Source of the DNA: Thiohalocapsa sp963698775
GTDB lineage: Bacteria; Pseudomonadota; Gammaproteobacteria; Chromatiales; Chromatiaceae
NCBI GenBank assembly: GCA_963698775.1
Contig: CAVOSE010000076.1
Location: 1 to 64,000, forward strand
Reading direction: 5' to 3'
Length of the DNA: 64,000 nt
This document shows, in pieces, positions 29,303-37,300 of the stretch. How positions within the stretch are numbered: position 1 is the first letter of the stretch; the number at the start of each line of letters is the position of its first letter. Under the pieces are notes generated by a model, which was given only the letters and a program-made list of their open reading frames with translations, did not search any database and was not told the DNA's origin. Made by a program: the position numbers and the translations under genes.

Positions 29303-30117
29303 AATTGCATAACTTGCGGGGCGTCGGGGAAGCGTTTCCGCAGTGCTTCTGCCATCGCCTTGGCTTGCTTGGGTTTGCCGAGTCGAGAGAGCACGCGCGA
29401 CCCCAGTAACAAGGACTCCGGGGTGACCTGACCGACTCGAAAGTAGCGCGCCATATAGTCGTACGACTCCTGATACGCGCCGCGATCAAAGCTGAGTTCC
29501 GCCATCGCGTACAGAGCTGGAGCAAAGTTGGGGTTGGCCGTCAGCGCATTGCGCAGATGGCGCTCCGCATCGGTGCCCCGATTGGCGCGCTCCGCACACT
29601 TGGCGGCGTTCATCAGCGCAACCTCGGGCGTCTGGTACAACGGATTCTTGAGCGCCTTATCAAATTGTGCGTTCGCTTCGCGGTACTTGCCGGCCAGGCA
29701 GAGCATCGACCCGTGGGCATTCAGGATATCCGGATTGTCCGGCGCAATCCTCAGCGCAGCGGCGAACTCTTTCTCTGCCTCCTGGGTCTGGCCAAGGCGC
29801 TGGTGAATCACCGCCAGCATGTAATGGGCATTGGCATTCTTTTTGTCCGCCTGCACCGCACGCTCGGCGTTCTGCAACGCGGCGCCCATCTGGCCGCGCT
29901 CGTAGTACGCCGTGGCCAGTCCGACATACAGGTTCGCCGGGCTGTCCGCGGCTGCGTCGGCCGCAGCGAGCTTGCTGTTCGTCCCGCCGCCGCAGCCGGC
30001 CAGCAGCAGGTAGGCGCAGAACAACAGCCAGGCAGCCGGTTGAGGCACAGGGATCTCGTTGGGGCCCAGGAGGCTGATCGGCGCGTGGTTCGACATCAGG
30101 CGCGGGGCCGGTTTCAT
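29299..30117 (-). CDS. pilF: Type IV pilus biogenesis/stability lipoprotein PilF (PilW)
   Basis: The 272-residue outer-membrane lipoprotein helps assemble the PilQ secretin. The lipobox LLAGC has C42, with an N-terminal extension of about 28 residues before the hydrophobic core. TPR repeats run through about residues 60-250 (for example LYVGLATAYYERGQMGAALQ and AHYMLAVIHQRLGQTQEAEKEF). The start overlaps the rlmN stop (ATGA) and the stop overlaps the rodZ start, so three genes are translationally coupled. The order rlmN-pilF-rodZ-hisS is the conserved one. Confidence 0.94.
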   Translation of the reverse strand: MKPAPRLMSNHAPISLLGPNEIPVPQPAAWLLFCAYLLLAGCGGGTNSKLAAADAAADSPANLYVGLATAYYERGQMGAALQNAERAVQADKKNANAHYMLAVIHQRLGQTQEAEKEFAAALRIAPDNPDILNAHGSMLCLAGKYREANAQFDKALKNPLYQTPEVALMNAAKCAERANRGTDAERHLRNALTANPNFAPALYAMAELSFDRGAYQESYDYMARYFRVGQVTPESLLLGSRVLSRLGKPKQAKAMAEALRKRFPDAPQVMQL

Positions 30118-31202
30118 CCGGCGGCGATCCCCTGCGCGAACGGCACCTCGATGCGGCGTCGACTGCGATCCTCCACGCGGCCCACCAACTGGCCGCAGGC
30201 GGCGGCAATCTCGTCGCCCCGAGTCTTGCGCGTGGTGGTGACCATACCAGAGCGGATCAGCCGCATGCGGAAGGCGTCGACGCGCTCCGGCGGGCTGGTG
30301 CTGAAGCCGCTCCCCGGAAACGGATTGAACGGGATCAGGTTGACCTTGGAAGGCGTACCTTCCAGCAGCCGGATCAGCGCCTTGGCGTGGCGGTCGCTAT
30401 CGTTAACGCCATCGAGCATCACGTATTCCCAGGTGATACGACGGCGCTTGTCACCACGAAGGTAAGCGCGGCAGGCCGGAATCAGCTGTTCCAACGGGTA
30501 TTTCTGGTTGATCGGCACGAGTTGGTCGCGCAGTGCATTGTCCGGCGCGTGCAGTGATACCGCGAGCGATACGTCGCTGACCTCCGCCAGGCGCTGAATG
30601 TTTGGGACGATGCCGGACGTGGACAACGTCACCCGCTGCTTCGCCAGCATGTAGGCGAAGTCGTCCTGCATCACATTCATGGCCTTGACGACCGCGTCGA
30701 AGTTCGCGAGTGGCTCCCCCATGCCCATCATCACGACATTGGTCGGCGCGCGACCCAGCCGATGGGTGGCGTACCAAACCTGACCGATGATCTCGCCGGC
30801 GCTGAGGTTGCGGTTGAAGCCCTGCCGCGCGGTCGCACAGAACCGACATTCCAGCGCACAGCCCACCTGGGACGATACGCACAGCGTACTGCGGCGTTCT
30901 TCCGGGATGAACACCGTTTCGATTCGCTGTCCGTCGGCGAACTCTAAGGCCCACTTGACGGTGCCGTCCACGGACGGTTCTTCGACGACCATGTTAGGTG
31001 CGCCGATGCGGGTCTCACGAGCCAGACGCTCGCGCAGTGGCTTCGACAGATCCGTCATCGCGTCGAAGTCCAGCACGCCGTGCTTATGAATCCACTTGAA
31101 CAGATTGCGGCCGTGGAACGGCTTCAGGCCCCATTGATTGACGAGGGCCTCACACTCCGCGCGGTCGAGATTCAGCAGGTCAATGCGCTGGTCGGTGTTC
31201 AT
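30114..31202 (-). CDS. rlmN: 23S rRNA A2503 / tRNA A37 C2-methyltransferase RlmN
   Basis: The 362-residue radical-SAM methyltransferase carries the cluster motif C115-x3-C119-x2-C122 (GCALECRFCATARQGF). The MGMGEPLAN motif and the C-terminal EYVMLDGVND segment are intact. ATG 31202 (MNTDQRIDLLNLDRAECEALV) is chosen by homology; the frame extends 17 codons further, into ndk-proximal sequence. The stop overlaps pilF. RlmN modifies A2503 in the ribosomal exit-tunnel region and A37 of some tRNAs. Confidence 0.97.
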   Translation of the reverse strand: MNTDQRIDLLNLDRAECEALVNQWGLKPFHGRNLFKWIHKHGVLDFDAMTDLSKPLRERLARETRIGAPNMVVEEPSVDGTVKWALEFADGQRIETVFIPEERRSTLCVSSQVGCALECRFCATARQGFNRNLSAGEIIGQVWYATHRLGRAPTNVVMMGMGEPLANFDAVVKAMNVMQDDFAYMLAKQRVTLSTSGIVPNIQRLAEVSDVSLAVSLHAPDNALRDQLVPINQKYPLEQLIPACRAYLRGDKRRRITWEYVMLDGVNDSDRHAKALIRLLEGTPSKVNLIPFNPFPGSGFSTSPPERVDAFRMRLIRSGMVTTTRKTRGDEIAAACGQLVGRVEDRSRRRIEVPFAQGIAAG

Positions 31203-31234
31203 GTCGAGAGGTCTTGGCAAGCCGGACGAGCGGG

Positions 31235-31663
31235 TCAGCGAGTCCGCTCGCAAACGCCGTCAGGGAAGAAGAAGCCGATCTCGCGCTGCGCCGTGGCAGG
31301 GGCGTCGGAACCGTGCACCGCGTTCTCGGTGAAGGAGTCGGCGAAGTCCGCGCGCAGTGTTCCCGGCGCCGCATCCGCGGGGTTGGTGGCGCCCATGATC
31401 TCGCGGTTGCGCGCGATCGCGTCGTCACCCTCAAGCACCATTGCCATGCAGGGACCAGAGGTCATGAATCCGACCAACTCGTCGAAGAACCCCTTGCCCT
31501 GGTGCTCCGCGTAGAACGCGGCGCCCTGCTCAGGGCTCATGTGCAGCATACGCGCCGCAACGATCTTGAGTCCTGCCGCTTCGAAGCGGGTGCAGATCTG
31601 CCCGATCACATTCTTGGCAACGGCGTTGGGCTTGATGATGGACAGGGTTTGTTCGACGGCCAT
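31235..31663 (-). CDS. ndk: Nucleoside diphosphate kinase
   Basis: The 142-residue enzyme transfers the gamma-phosphate of ATP to nucleoside diphosphates through phospho-His. The catalytic His is H117 in NAVHGSDA, and the KPNAV N-terminal motif (residues 11-15) is present. The length is normal. It is the first gene of the minus-strand cluster leading to der. The 250-bp gap beyond it (31664-31912) separates it from a divergent DHH-family gene and presumably contains both promoters. Confidence 0.98.
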   Translation of the reverse strand: MAVEQTLSIIKPNAVAKNVIGQICTRFEAAGLKIVAARMLHMSPEQGAAFYAEHQGKGFFDELVGFMTSGPCMAMVLEGDDAIARNREIMGATNPADAAPGTLRADFADSFTENAVHGSDAPATAQREIGFFFPDGVCERTR

Positions 31664-31912
31664 GAGGACTCCGGATTAGTTTAGAAAGGATTGTGGGCGG
31701 ATGCGGTGCCGCGGAGAGGGGCTGGGGGTTCGGCCTGTTCTAGGCCGATCTTATGAGGGCGCTGGGCAACCCCGCATCAACTTGAAACAGAACCCCTAAT
31801 TGTACGCACTAACCGAGGTTGCGGTCTATGCCAGAAACTCGCGTTTTGGACCTCCGCCGGTTAGTCTTCTGTCAGAAATTGAGGGTTGGACGAGAATGTG
31901 GGGTAGTTGATC

Positions 31913-32866
31913 ATGGCGAGTTTCGATGTCTTCAACGGTGATGCGGACGGTCTGTGCGCGCTGCAACAACTGCGACTGTGCGAACCGCGCGAGACCGTTC
32001 TGGTGACAGGGGTCAAGCGCGATATCGGGTTGTTGGCAAGGGTCGAGGCATCGGCCGGAGATCAGGTCACCGTGCTCGATGTGTCGCTGGACAAGAATCG
32101 ACCCGCCCTGCTCGACCTGCTCCAGCAGGGGGTCTCGGTGCGCTACTTCGATCATCATTACCCGGGCGACATCCCTGAGCATCCGCTGTTCGAGCCCCAC
32201 ATCGAGACTCATCCTGACAAGGGCACCAGCCTATTGGTGGACGACTATTTGCAGGGTGCTCAGCGGGCCTGGGCCGTGGTCGGCACCTTTGGCGACAACT
32301 TCGACGCGGCCGCCCGGCGGGCCGCGGAGCCCCTCGGTCTATCCGAGCACGACCTCGGGCTGTTGCGGGAACTGGGCATCCTGCTCAACTACAACGGCTA
32401 TGGCGCAACCGTGCCAGACTTGCATTTCGATCCGGAGGTGCTGTCCCGGCGCATGGCACCTTATGCCGACCCGCTCGATTTCATCCAGGCTGGGGAGACC
32501 TTCGCGACGCTGCGCGGCGGCTATGAACAAGACATGGCCAACGCCAGGGCGGCAACGCCGGAGTTCGTGAGCGACCGTCACGCCGTCGTCTTGCTGCCCG
32601 CCGAACCCTGGGCACGCCGCGTCAGCGGGGTCTACGCGAACGAGTTGGCTCAGTCCGCCCCTCAACGGGCGCACGCGATGCTGACGGATCTCGCCGACGG
32701 TCACTTCGTGGTCAGTGTGCGCGCACCGCTAGCGAGCGGCGAAGGGGCCGACGTCCTGTGCCGGCAGTTCGCCACCGGCGGTGGCCGTAAGGCGGCGGCG
32801 GGCATTAACCGCCTGCCGAAAGATCGCCTGGACCAGTTCATCGCCGCGCTGATGGACAGTTTCTGA
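31913..32866 (+). CDS. DHH superfamily phosphoesterase
   Basis: The 317-residue soluble protein has the N-terminal metal-binding FNGDADGLCAL motif (residues 7-17), the DHH signature at residues 80-82 (RYFDHH) and a C-terminal DHHA1-type segment GGGRKAAAGINRLP. Such proteins hydrolyse phosphodiesters or phosphoanhydrides (NrnA-type nanoRNases, inorganic pyrophosphatases); the exact substrate is not clear. I choose ATG 31913 with a GGGG run about 10 bases upstream; a TTG two codons earlier is also possible. It is monocistronic, ending in a likely terminator at 32908-32928. Confidence 0.88.
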   Translation: MASFDVFNGDADGLCALQQLRLCEPRETVLVTGVKRDIGLLARVEASAGDQVTVLDVSLDKNRPALLDLLQQGVSVRYFDHHYPGDIPEHPLFEPHIETHPDKGTSLLVDDYLQGAQRAWAVVGTFGDNFDAAARRAAEPLGLSEHDLGLLRELGILLNYNGYGATVPDLHFDPEVLSRRMAPYADPLDFIQAGETFATLRGGYEQDMANARAATPEFVSDRHAVVLLPAEPWARRVSGVYANELAQSAPQRAHAMLTDLADGHFVVSVRAPLASGEGADVLCRQFATGGGRKAAAGINRLPKDRLDQFIAALMDSF

Positions 32867-32907
32867 ACGTCTTGGCTCAAGCTCGCCACGACAACCTCAG
32901 CGACCGT

Positions 32908-32928
32908 GCGCCTGGGCGGCGCGTTTTT
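32908..32928 (+). terminator. Probable intrinsic terminator of the DHH gene
   Basis: A GCGCC/GGCGC stem with a 5-base loop is followed by GTTTTT. It lies 42 bp past the stop codon. The rest of the 32867-33174 gap (308 bp) shows no gene; a GGAG site near its end serves the next gene. Confidence 0.55.
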
Positions 32929-33174
32929 GCGTTCCCGGACGATGTAATCGCCTGTGGTTGCACTATAGTAGCTGTGCGCGGACGTGTTTCCCGTTGCGAC
33001 GAGTCCCCGTGGCCCAGAAACAAACGCTTCATGGCCCCAGGTGCAAAGGGAGGCGAGGCGCGATGAACGCGACCGTGAAACGAACGCTACATCAAGCGGG
33101 GGGTGGCCCCGCGCGGAAAGTGCTGACTCCCTCAGCGCTTCCGTTATTATCCCTCAACCCTAGCGGAGATCGAC

Positions 33175-33600
33175 ATGAGTTGGAAAGAGCAGTTGGACAA
33201 GGCCATCGCGCAGATCAAAGAGGCCGCGGACAGCGAAACCGCGCGCGAGTATTCAGCAAAGGCCAAGGCCACCGCGGCCAGCCTGCTGGATAAGGTCAAG
33301 GGCGGCGCCGTTGGTGCGGCCGAGACCTTCCTGGAAGCCAACCGTGACCCGTCGTCACTGCAAGTGCAGTTCCTCAATGCTGACTTGACGGTGTTGTCGC
33401 CGTCCGAGGGGATCACGATCGCCCGGCCGGATGCAGCGTCGTTGGTGGTGTCGGACGGGGAGGGCAACGGCCTGGTGATCAACGCGGCGGCGAATCCGGC
33501 CTTTGTCGTCGAGCAGATCGGCACTGTCGTTCAGGTCAGTGGCAACACCTTCGATCTAGGCTCCGAGGACGGCGTGAACCTGGTCGTTACAAAGTTCTGA
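33175..33600 (+). CDS. Hypothetical protein with N-terminal amphipathic helices
   Basis: The 141-residue protein has no signal peptide. Residues 1-60 form Ala/Lys/Glu-rich helices (KEQLDKAIAQIKEAADSETAREYS), possibly a coiled coil. Residues 60-141 are beta-rich (LQVQFLNADLTVLSPSEG...VVQVSGNTFDLGS) and end in VNLVVTKF. I do not recognise a family. ATG 33175 is preceded by a GGAG site. It is followed by a palindromic repeat and the convergent YqaA gene. Codon use looks like its neighbours, so it appears a normal chromosomal gene. Confidence 0.72.
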   Translation: MSWKEQLDKAIAQIKEAADSETAREYSAKAKATAASLLDKVKGGAVGAAETFLEANRDPSSLQVQFLNADLTVLSPSEGITIARPDAASLVVSDGEGNGLVINAAANPAFVVEQIGTVVQVSGNTFDLGSEDGVNLVVTKF

Positions 33601-33657
33601 GTATCGAGCATCGAAATCGATCAATGGGCTAAGCCCGCTGTGCGACTCTGTTCGCAC

Positions 33658-33705
33658 GGAAGGCATTGACGGGGCGAATAAATTCGCCCCTACACCCGGA
33701 GCAAC
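33658..33705. repeat. GGGCGAAT palindrome repeat (copy R2)
   Basis: The 48-bp unit GGAAGGCATTGAC-GGGGCGAATAAATTCGCCCC-TAC...GCAAC matches copy R1 at 7039-7086 along its whole length with few differences. It lies between two convergent genes, in a position suited to a bidirectional transcription-end hairpin. Confidence 0.85.
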
Positions 33706-33718
33706 ACCGGGACTACAT

Positions 33719-34147
33719 TCAGCCGAACAACCAGCCCGCGACACCGAGCACCACCGCGTAGCGCGCGCCCTTGCCGATTGCGGTGAGCAGGAAGAACAGC
33801 GGGAAGCTGACCCGCATCAGGCCAGCGATGAAGGTCAGCGCGTCGCCGCCGATGGGCAGCCAAGCCAGCAGCAGAGACCATACACCCCAGCGCTGATACC
33901 AGCGCTGGGCCGGTCCCAACCGCTCGGGCCTGAACGGGAACCAGGGTCGATCCTGATAATGCAGCAGCCAGCGGCCGATGGCCCAGTTGACGGCGGCCCC
34001 CAGGCTGTTTCCCGCGGTGGCCCAACACCAGAGCGCGATGGGGTCATACCCGGCGGCCTGCAGACCCGCCAGTGCGACCTCGGAGTAGAAGGGCAGCAGC
34101 GTCGCGGCGATGAACGCGGCAGCGAAGAGTCCCAGGTAGGCTTCCAA
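33719..34147 (-). CDS. YqaA family (SNARE-associated/DedA-like) membrane protein
   Basis: The 142-residue inner-membrane protein has about four hydrophobic segments and the YqaA features: N-terminal LFAAAFIAATLLPFYSEVAL, the GNSLGAAVNWAIGRWL motif, and LLAWLPIGGDALTFIAGLMR. DedA-superfamily members move lipids such as undecaprenyl phosphate; whether the short YqaA members do so is unknown. It lies 26 bp past the stop of the amidotransferase gene on the same strand and may share its transcript. Confidence 0.88.
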   Translation of the reverse strand: MEAYLGLFAAAFIAATLLPFYSEVALAGLQAAGYDPIALWCWATAGNSLGAAVNWAIGRWLLHYQDRPWFPFRPERLGPAQRWYQRWGVWSLLLAWLPIGGDALTFIAGLMRVSFPLFFLLTAIGKGARYAVVLGVAGWLFG

Positions 34148-34173
34148 ATGATCCTTCTTCGACCGCGAATCGG

Positions 34174-34866
34174 TCAGGCCTCGACTTGCTTTCGGCGCGC
34201 CGCGGCCGTCAATGCCCGGAACAGCCGGCGCTGGTCGCGTCGGTAAAGCAGGAACTCAGGGTGCCACTGCACACCCATCAGAAACGGGCCGGTCGGGGCC
34301 TCCACCGCCTGCACGATACCGTCGAGATCGCGCCCGGAAACGCACAGGCCTTCGCCGATGCGATCGATGCCCTGATTGTGGAGGCTATTGATCCGCGCTT
34401 CGGCGCCGCCGAGCAGCCGGCGCAGGCTGGTTTCCGGTTCGACGCAGAGCGTCTTGACGGGGAAGATGCTCCAGCGATTGGATGTGCGCTTGCGACGGGC
34501 GCGCAGCGCTTGGAAGAGACTGCCGCCGAGGCGCACGTTCAGTAGCTGTGCGCCGCGACAAATGCCGAGCAACGGTAACCCGTTAGCGATCGCATGGTCG
34601 ATGATGGCGACCTCTAAAGCGTCCCGATCGGGGTCGTAATTGGGCGTCACCTCGGGTGCCGCGGCGTACAGCACCGGGTCCACATCGTGACCGCCGGTGA
34701 TGACGACACCATCGACCGCATTCGGCGGCTTCGGTGCGCGTGGCGTCAGCATCACCGGCCGCGCGCCGGTCATGCGCAGCCCCAGCGCCACCAGCCAGCG
34801 CGGCAAGCGGCCGCCCCGGCTTGGCCCCGTGACGGCGATCAGCGGGCGGGGTTGGTTTCGAGCCAT
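34174..34866 (-). CDS. Class-I glutamine amidotransferase (peptidase C26, gamma-glutamyl hydrolase-like)
   Basis: The 230-residue protein has the catalytic triad of class-I amidotransferases and C26 gamma-glutamyl hydrolases: nucleophile C103 (LGICRGAQLLN), H202 and E204 (WHPEF). The oxyanion GGHDVDP segment lies near 58-64. I start at ATG 34866 (MARNQPRPLIAVTGPSR) by homology. It overlaps the end of the amidoligase gene by 28 bp, so expression is coupled. In amidoligase operons such a protein is predicted to supply ammonia or cut gamma-glutamyl amides; the actual substrate is unknown. Confidence 0.85.
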   Translation of the reverse strand: MARNQPRPLIAVTGPSRGGRLPRWLVALGLRMTGARPVMLTPRAPKPPNAVDGVVITGGHDVDPVLYAAAPEVTPNYDPDRDALEVAIIDHAIANGLPLLGICRGAQLLNVRLGGSLFQALRARRKRTSNRWSIFPVKTLCVEPETSLRRLLGGAEARINSLHNQGIDRIGEGLCVSGRDLDGIVQAVEAPTGPFLMGVQWHPEFLLYRRDQRRLFRALTAAARRKQVEA

Positions 34867-35846
34867 TGTTGCGTTTGTTCGGCCCAGTCGCCGGTCAGGC
34901 GCCCAAGGGGTCGGTCGAGAAAAAGCGCGTAGGTCTCGCATAGCCGCGCCAGCCGCTGTGGATCGCTGGCCAATCGCTCGACCACCAGCCAGTCGTCCCA
35001 GGCCTGGCTCAAGTTCCATCCCGGGCGATCGATTTCGCTGTTGGGCAGGCGATAGTGCAGGGTTGGTCTTGCCTTGATGCGGTCGTCGTCGACACGGGCA
35101 CGCACTCGCGGCTCGTCCAGATAGGCGAATAACGGCAACAGGTCCAACGCACGATTGCGGGTCGGGTTGGCGTCCAAATAGTCATCGATCAGACGATCGC
35201 GATGGGGCGCATAGTCGGCGTCGACGACGGCGCGGGCGTAGGGCTTCGGGAACGGATCGGCGAAGAAGGTCAGACGTCGCGTCAGGTCCACCTGCGCGCG
35301 ACCCCGCAACCAGTCTTCCAGGCACAGATAGGCCTGGAGGTAGCCGCGGATGCTGTCGACATCGGTGTCGGCGAGCTCCGGGTTGAGTTGCATGCCGAAG
35401 GCATAGACGGGGTTGTCGCTGGTGCCGACCGCACCGGCCTCGCGAAGGGCGTCGATCAGTCGATTGACCTCGGCGAGCCGGTTCATCGGCATTGGCGGCC
35501 CGACCACCTCCACCGGGACGATGCGCTCGGCGATGGCTCGCAAGCCATCCTCCGCCAGTTCCTGCACGCGGCCGCCGAGTCCCTCGTCATGCTCGCGCCG
35601 ACCGAGGGACTTCAGCCAGGTGAAGTCCAATTCCACCTGCCAGGGGCCGGCGGGGTCACCCATGACCTGCGTCTCATAGCGACCCGGTTGCCGCGATGGG
35701 CCACCGATGAGGTCGATCAGTATCGCGGCGGCCTCTTCGAGGGAGAGACCGCTGAATTCAAGCTCGATGCCGATGCGTCGGGGCTTGCCTTGGGTCGTAT
35801 GTGTGACTGGGGGTAGGGGTAAGGTCGATTGCTGCGTTGTTTGCAT
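34839..35846 (-). CDS. Amidoligase family protein (glutamine-synthetase-like ligase)
   Basis: The 335-residue protein matches the amidoligase family (COOH-NH2 ligase fold related to glutamine synthetase/GCS). Diagnostic parts are the GIELEFSGLSLEEAA start of the first strand, the GPWQVELDFTWLK segment, the central VVGPPMPMNRLAEVNRLIDALREAGAVGT and the FGMQLNPELADTD strand with its acidic metal ligand. These enzymes are predicted to make an amide bond between an acid and an amine. The C26/amidotransferase gene overlaps its end, the classic pairing. Which metabolite or peptide is modified cannot be told from the sequence. Confidence 0.88.
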   Translation of the reverse strand: MQTTQQSTLPLPPVTHTTQGKPRRIGIELEFSGLSLEEAAAILIDLIGGPSRQPGRYETQVMGDPAGPWQVELDFTWLKSLGRREHDEGLGGRVQELAEDGLRAIAERIVPVEVVGPPMPMNRLAEVNRLIDALREAGAVGTSDNPVYAFGMQLNPELADTDVDSIRGYLQAYLCLEDWLRGRAQVDLTRRLTFFADPFPKPYARAVVDADYAPHRDRLIDDYLDANPTRNRALDLLPLFAYLDEPRVRARVDDDRIKARPTLHYRLPNSEIDRPGWNLSQAWDDWLVVERLASDPQRLARLCETYALFLDRPLGRLTGDWAEQTQQWLETNPAR

Positions 35847-36128
35847 TTGCTCACTCGATGCTCGCTACCTGTCAGAACTCTGGTTGCAGGCTCGGTCATT
35901 CAACCCTCGATTGCCGTCCGTTCGCGGGATAGCGAGCAAAAAGCAAGAGGATGCACCGGGGCTTGCGTAGCGTTAAAGGCCAACCAAGCGGCGCATGACT
36001 CTTTGTCCCGAATCCGCCAGCGCAGACGCGGCGGTGTAAGATCTGTAGTCAGCGACGTCGCGCTCGCGCTCGTTGGCTGCGTGCCGATTGGCCCGCTCGT
36101 CTGTGCCCGCCGACTGAGGAACGTCCGA

Positions 36129-37196
36129 ATGAGTGATTCAATGCCCCTGTCTCCGTCCCTCGAGCAACTGGTCGAGCAACTCCCCAAGGCTGAGCTTCAC
36201 CTGCATATCGAGGGCACGCTCGAGCCGGAAATGATGGTTGCGCTTGCGCGCAAGCATGCTGTTGCGCTGCCCTACGCGTCGGCCGAAGAGGCTGCCAACG
36301 CGTACCGGTTCGAAAACCTACAAAGCTTCTTGGATCTCTATTATCTGGGCGCCTCGGTGTTGCGGGACGAGGACGACTTCTATCAGTTGATGCGGGCCTA
36401 TCTTGTGCGTTGTCGGCAGGACAAGGTCGTGCACGCCGAGGTCATGTTCGACCCCCAGACCCATACCGGGCGCGGCGTTGGCTTCGAGGTGTTCATGCCT
36501 GGTTTCCTGCGAGCCATGGCCCAGGCGCGCGAGGAATGGGGGCAGTCAAGCCTGTTGATCATGTGTTTCCTGCGCGACTTGTCGGAAGACTCGGCGTTGC
36601 AGACGCTCCAGGCAGCCAAGCCCTGGTTACAGCACATCACCGCGGTCGGACTCGATAGCGCCGAGGTGGGGCATCCGCCCGAGGGCTTTAGCACGGTCTT
36701 CGCGGCGGCCGGGAAATTGGGTCTCCGCCGCGTCGCCCATGCCGGTGAAGAGGGTCCGCCGGACTACATTCGCGGTGCGCTGGATGCGCTTCAAGTCGAG
36801 CGTATCGACCATGGTGTACGCTGTCTCGAGGATCCCGACCTGGTCCGAGAACTGGTCGACCGGAACATCCCGCTGACGGTTTGCCCCCTGTCTAATGTGC
36901 GGTTGCGGGTGTTTGATCGGATGCAGGATCACAATCTGGTCCAGCTGATGGACCGGGGTCTCTTGGTGACCGTCAATGCTGATGATCCGAGCTATTTTGG
37001 CGGCTATCTCAACGACAACCTCCGTGTCGTAATCGAGGCCCTCGCTGTTGATGCGGACCGACTCCTGCGCCTGATCCGCAACGGTTTTGTCGCGAGCTTC
37101 TTGCCGGACCGGGAAAAGCAGCGGTGGCTCCAGCAGGTCGACCAATTTGCGTCGCGGCCAGGGCTTGAATCCGACCCACCATCCGAGATCGATTGA
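36129..37196 (+). CDS. Adenine deaminase (adenosine deaminase superfamily)
   Basis: The 355-residue metal-dependent deaminase has zinc ligands H24/H26 (ELHLHIEG), the HAGEE motif with H204 and catalytic E207, and the D285-D286 pair (NADDPSYFGG). The LIMCFLRDLSEDSAL, GLDSAEVGHPPEGF and CPLSNVRLRVF segments match the adenine deaminase branch (Aah1-like, EC 3.5.4.2) better than adenosine deaminase proper, judged by eye. ATG 36129 has AGGA eight bases upstream; an in-frame extension of 100 codons upstream resembles nothing. It salvages adenine to hypoxanthine. Confidence 0.88.
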   Translation: MSDSMPLSPSLEQLVEQLPKAELHLHIEGTLEPEMMVALARKHAVALPYASAEEAANAYRFENLQSFLDLYYLGASVLRDEDDFYQLMRAYLVRCRQDKVVHAEVMFDPQTHTGRGVGFEVFMPGFLRAMAQAREEWGQSSLLIMCFLRDLSEDSALQTLQAAKPWLQHITAVGLDSAEVGHPPEGFSTVFAAAGKLGLRRVAHAGEEGPPDYIRGALDALQVERIDHGVRCLEDPDLVRELVDRNIPLTVCPLSNVRLRVFDRMQDHNLVQLMDRGLLVTVNADDPSYFGGYLNDNLRVVIEALAVDADRLLRLIRNGFVASFLPDREKQRWLQQVDQFASRPGLESDPPSEID

Positions 37197-37250
37197 GGGC
37201 ACTCATCGACGCACCGCAATCTGCCGGAAGCGCTGCACATAAACCCGGCG

Positions 37251-37300
37251 GTTGCTTTGGGTATTCTGGGGCGAATTTATTCGCCCGGTCAATCCTTGCC
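37251..37300. repeat. GGGCGAAT palindrome repeat (copy R3, inverted), overlapping a gene end
   Basis: The unit is the reverse complement of R1/R2 (GGCAAGGATTGAC flank, GGGCGAATAAATTCGCCCC core, GCAAC end). On the minus strand its GGCAAGGATTGA supplies the last three codons (Gly-Lys-Asp) and the TGA stop of the sensor kinase gene. Confidence 0.85.

Noticed and set aside
36129..37196. Adenosine deaminase instead of adenine deaminase
   Set aside because: The HAGEE and NADDPSYFGG regions, with GLDSAEVGHPP, fit the adenine deaminase branch better by eye; a tree would settle it.
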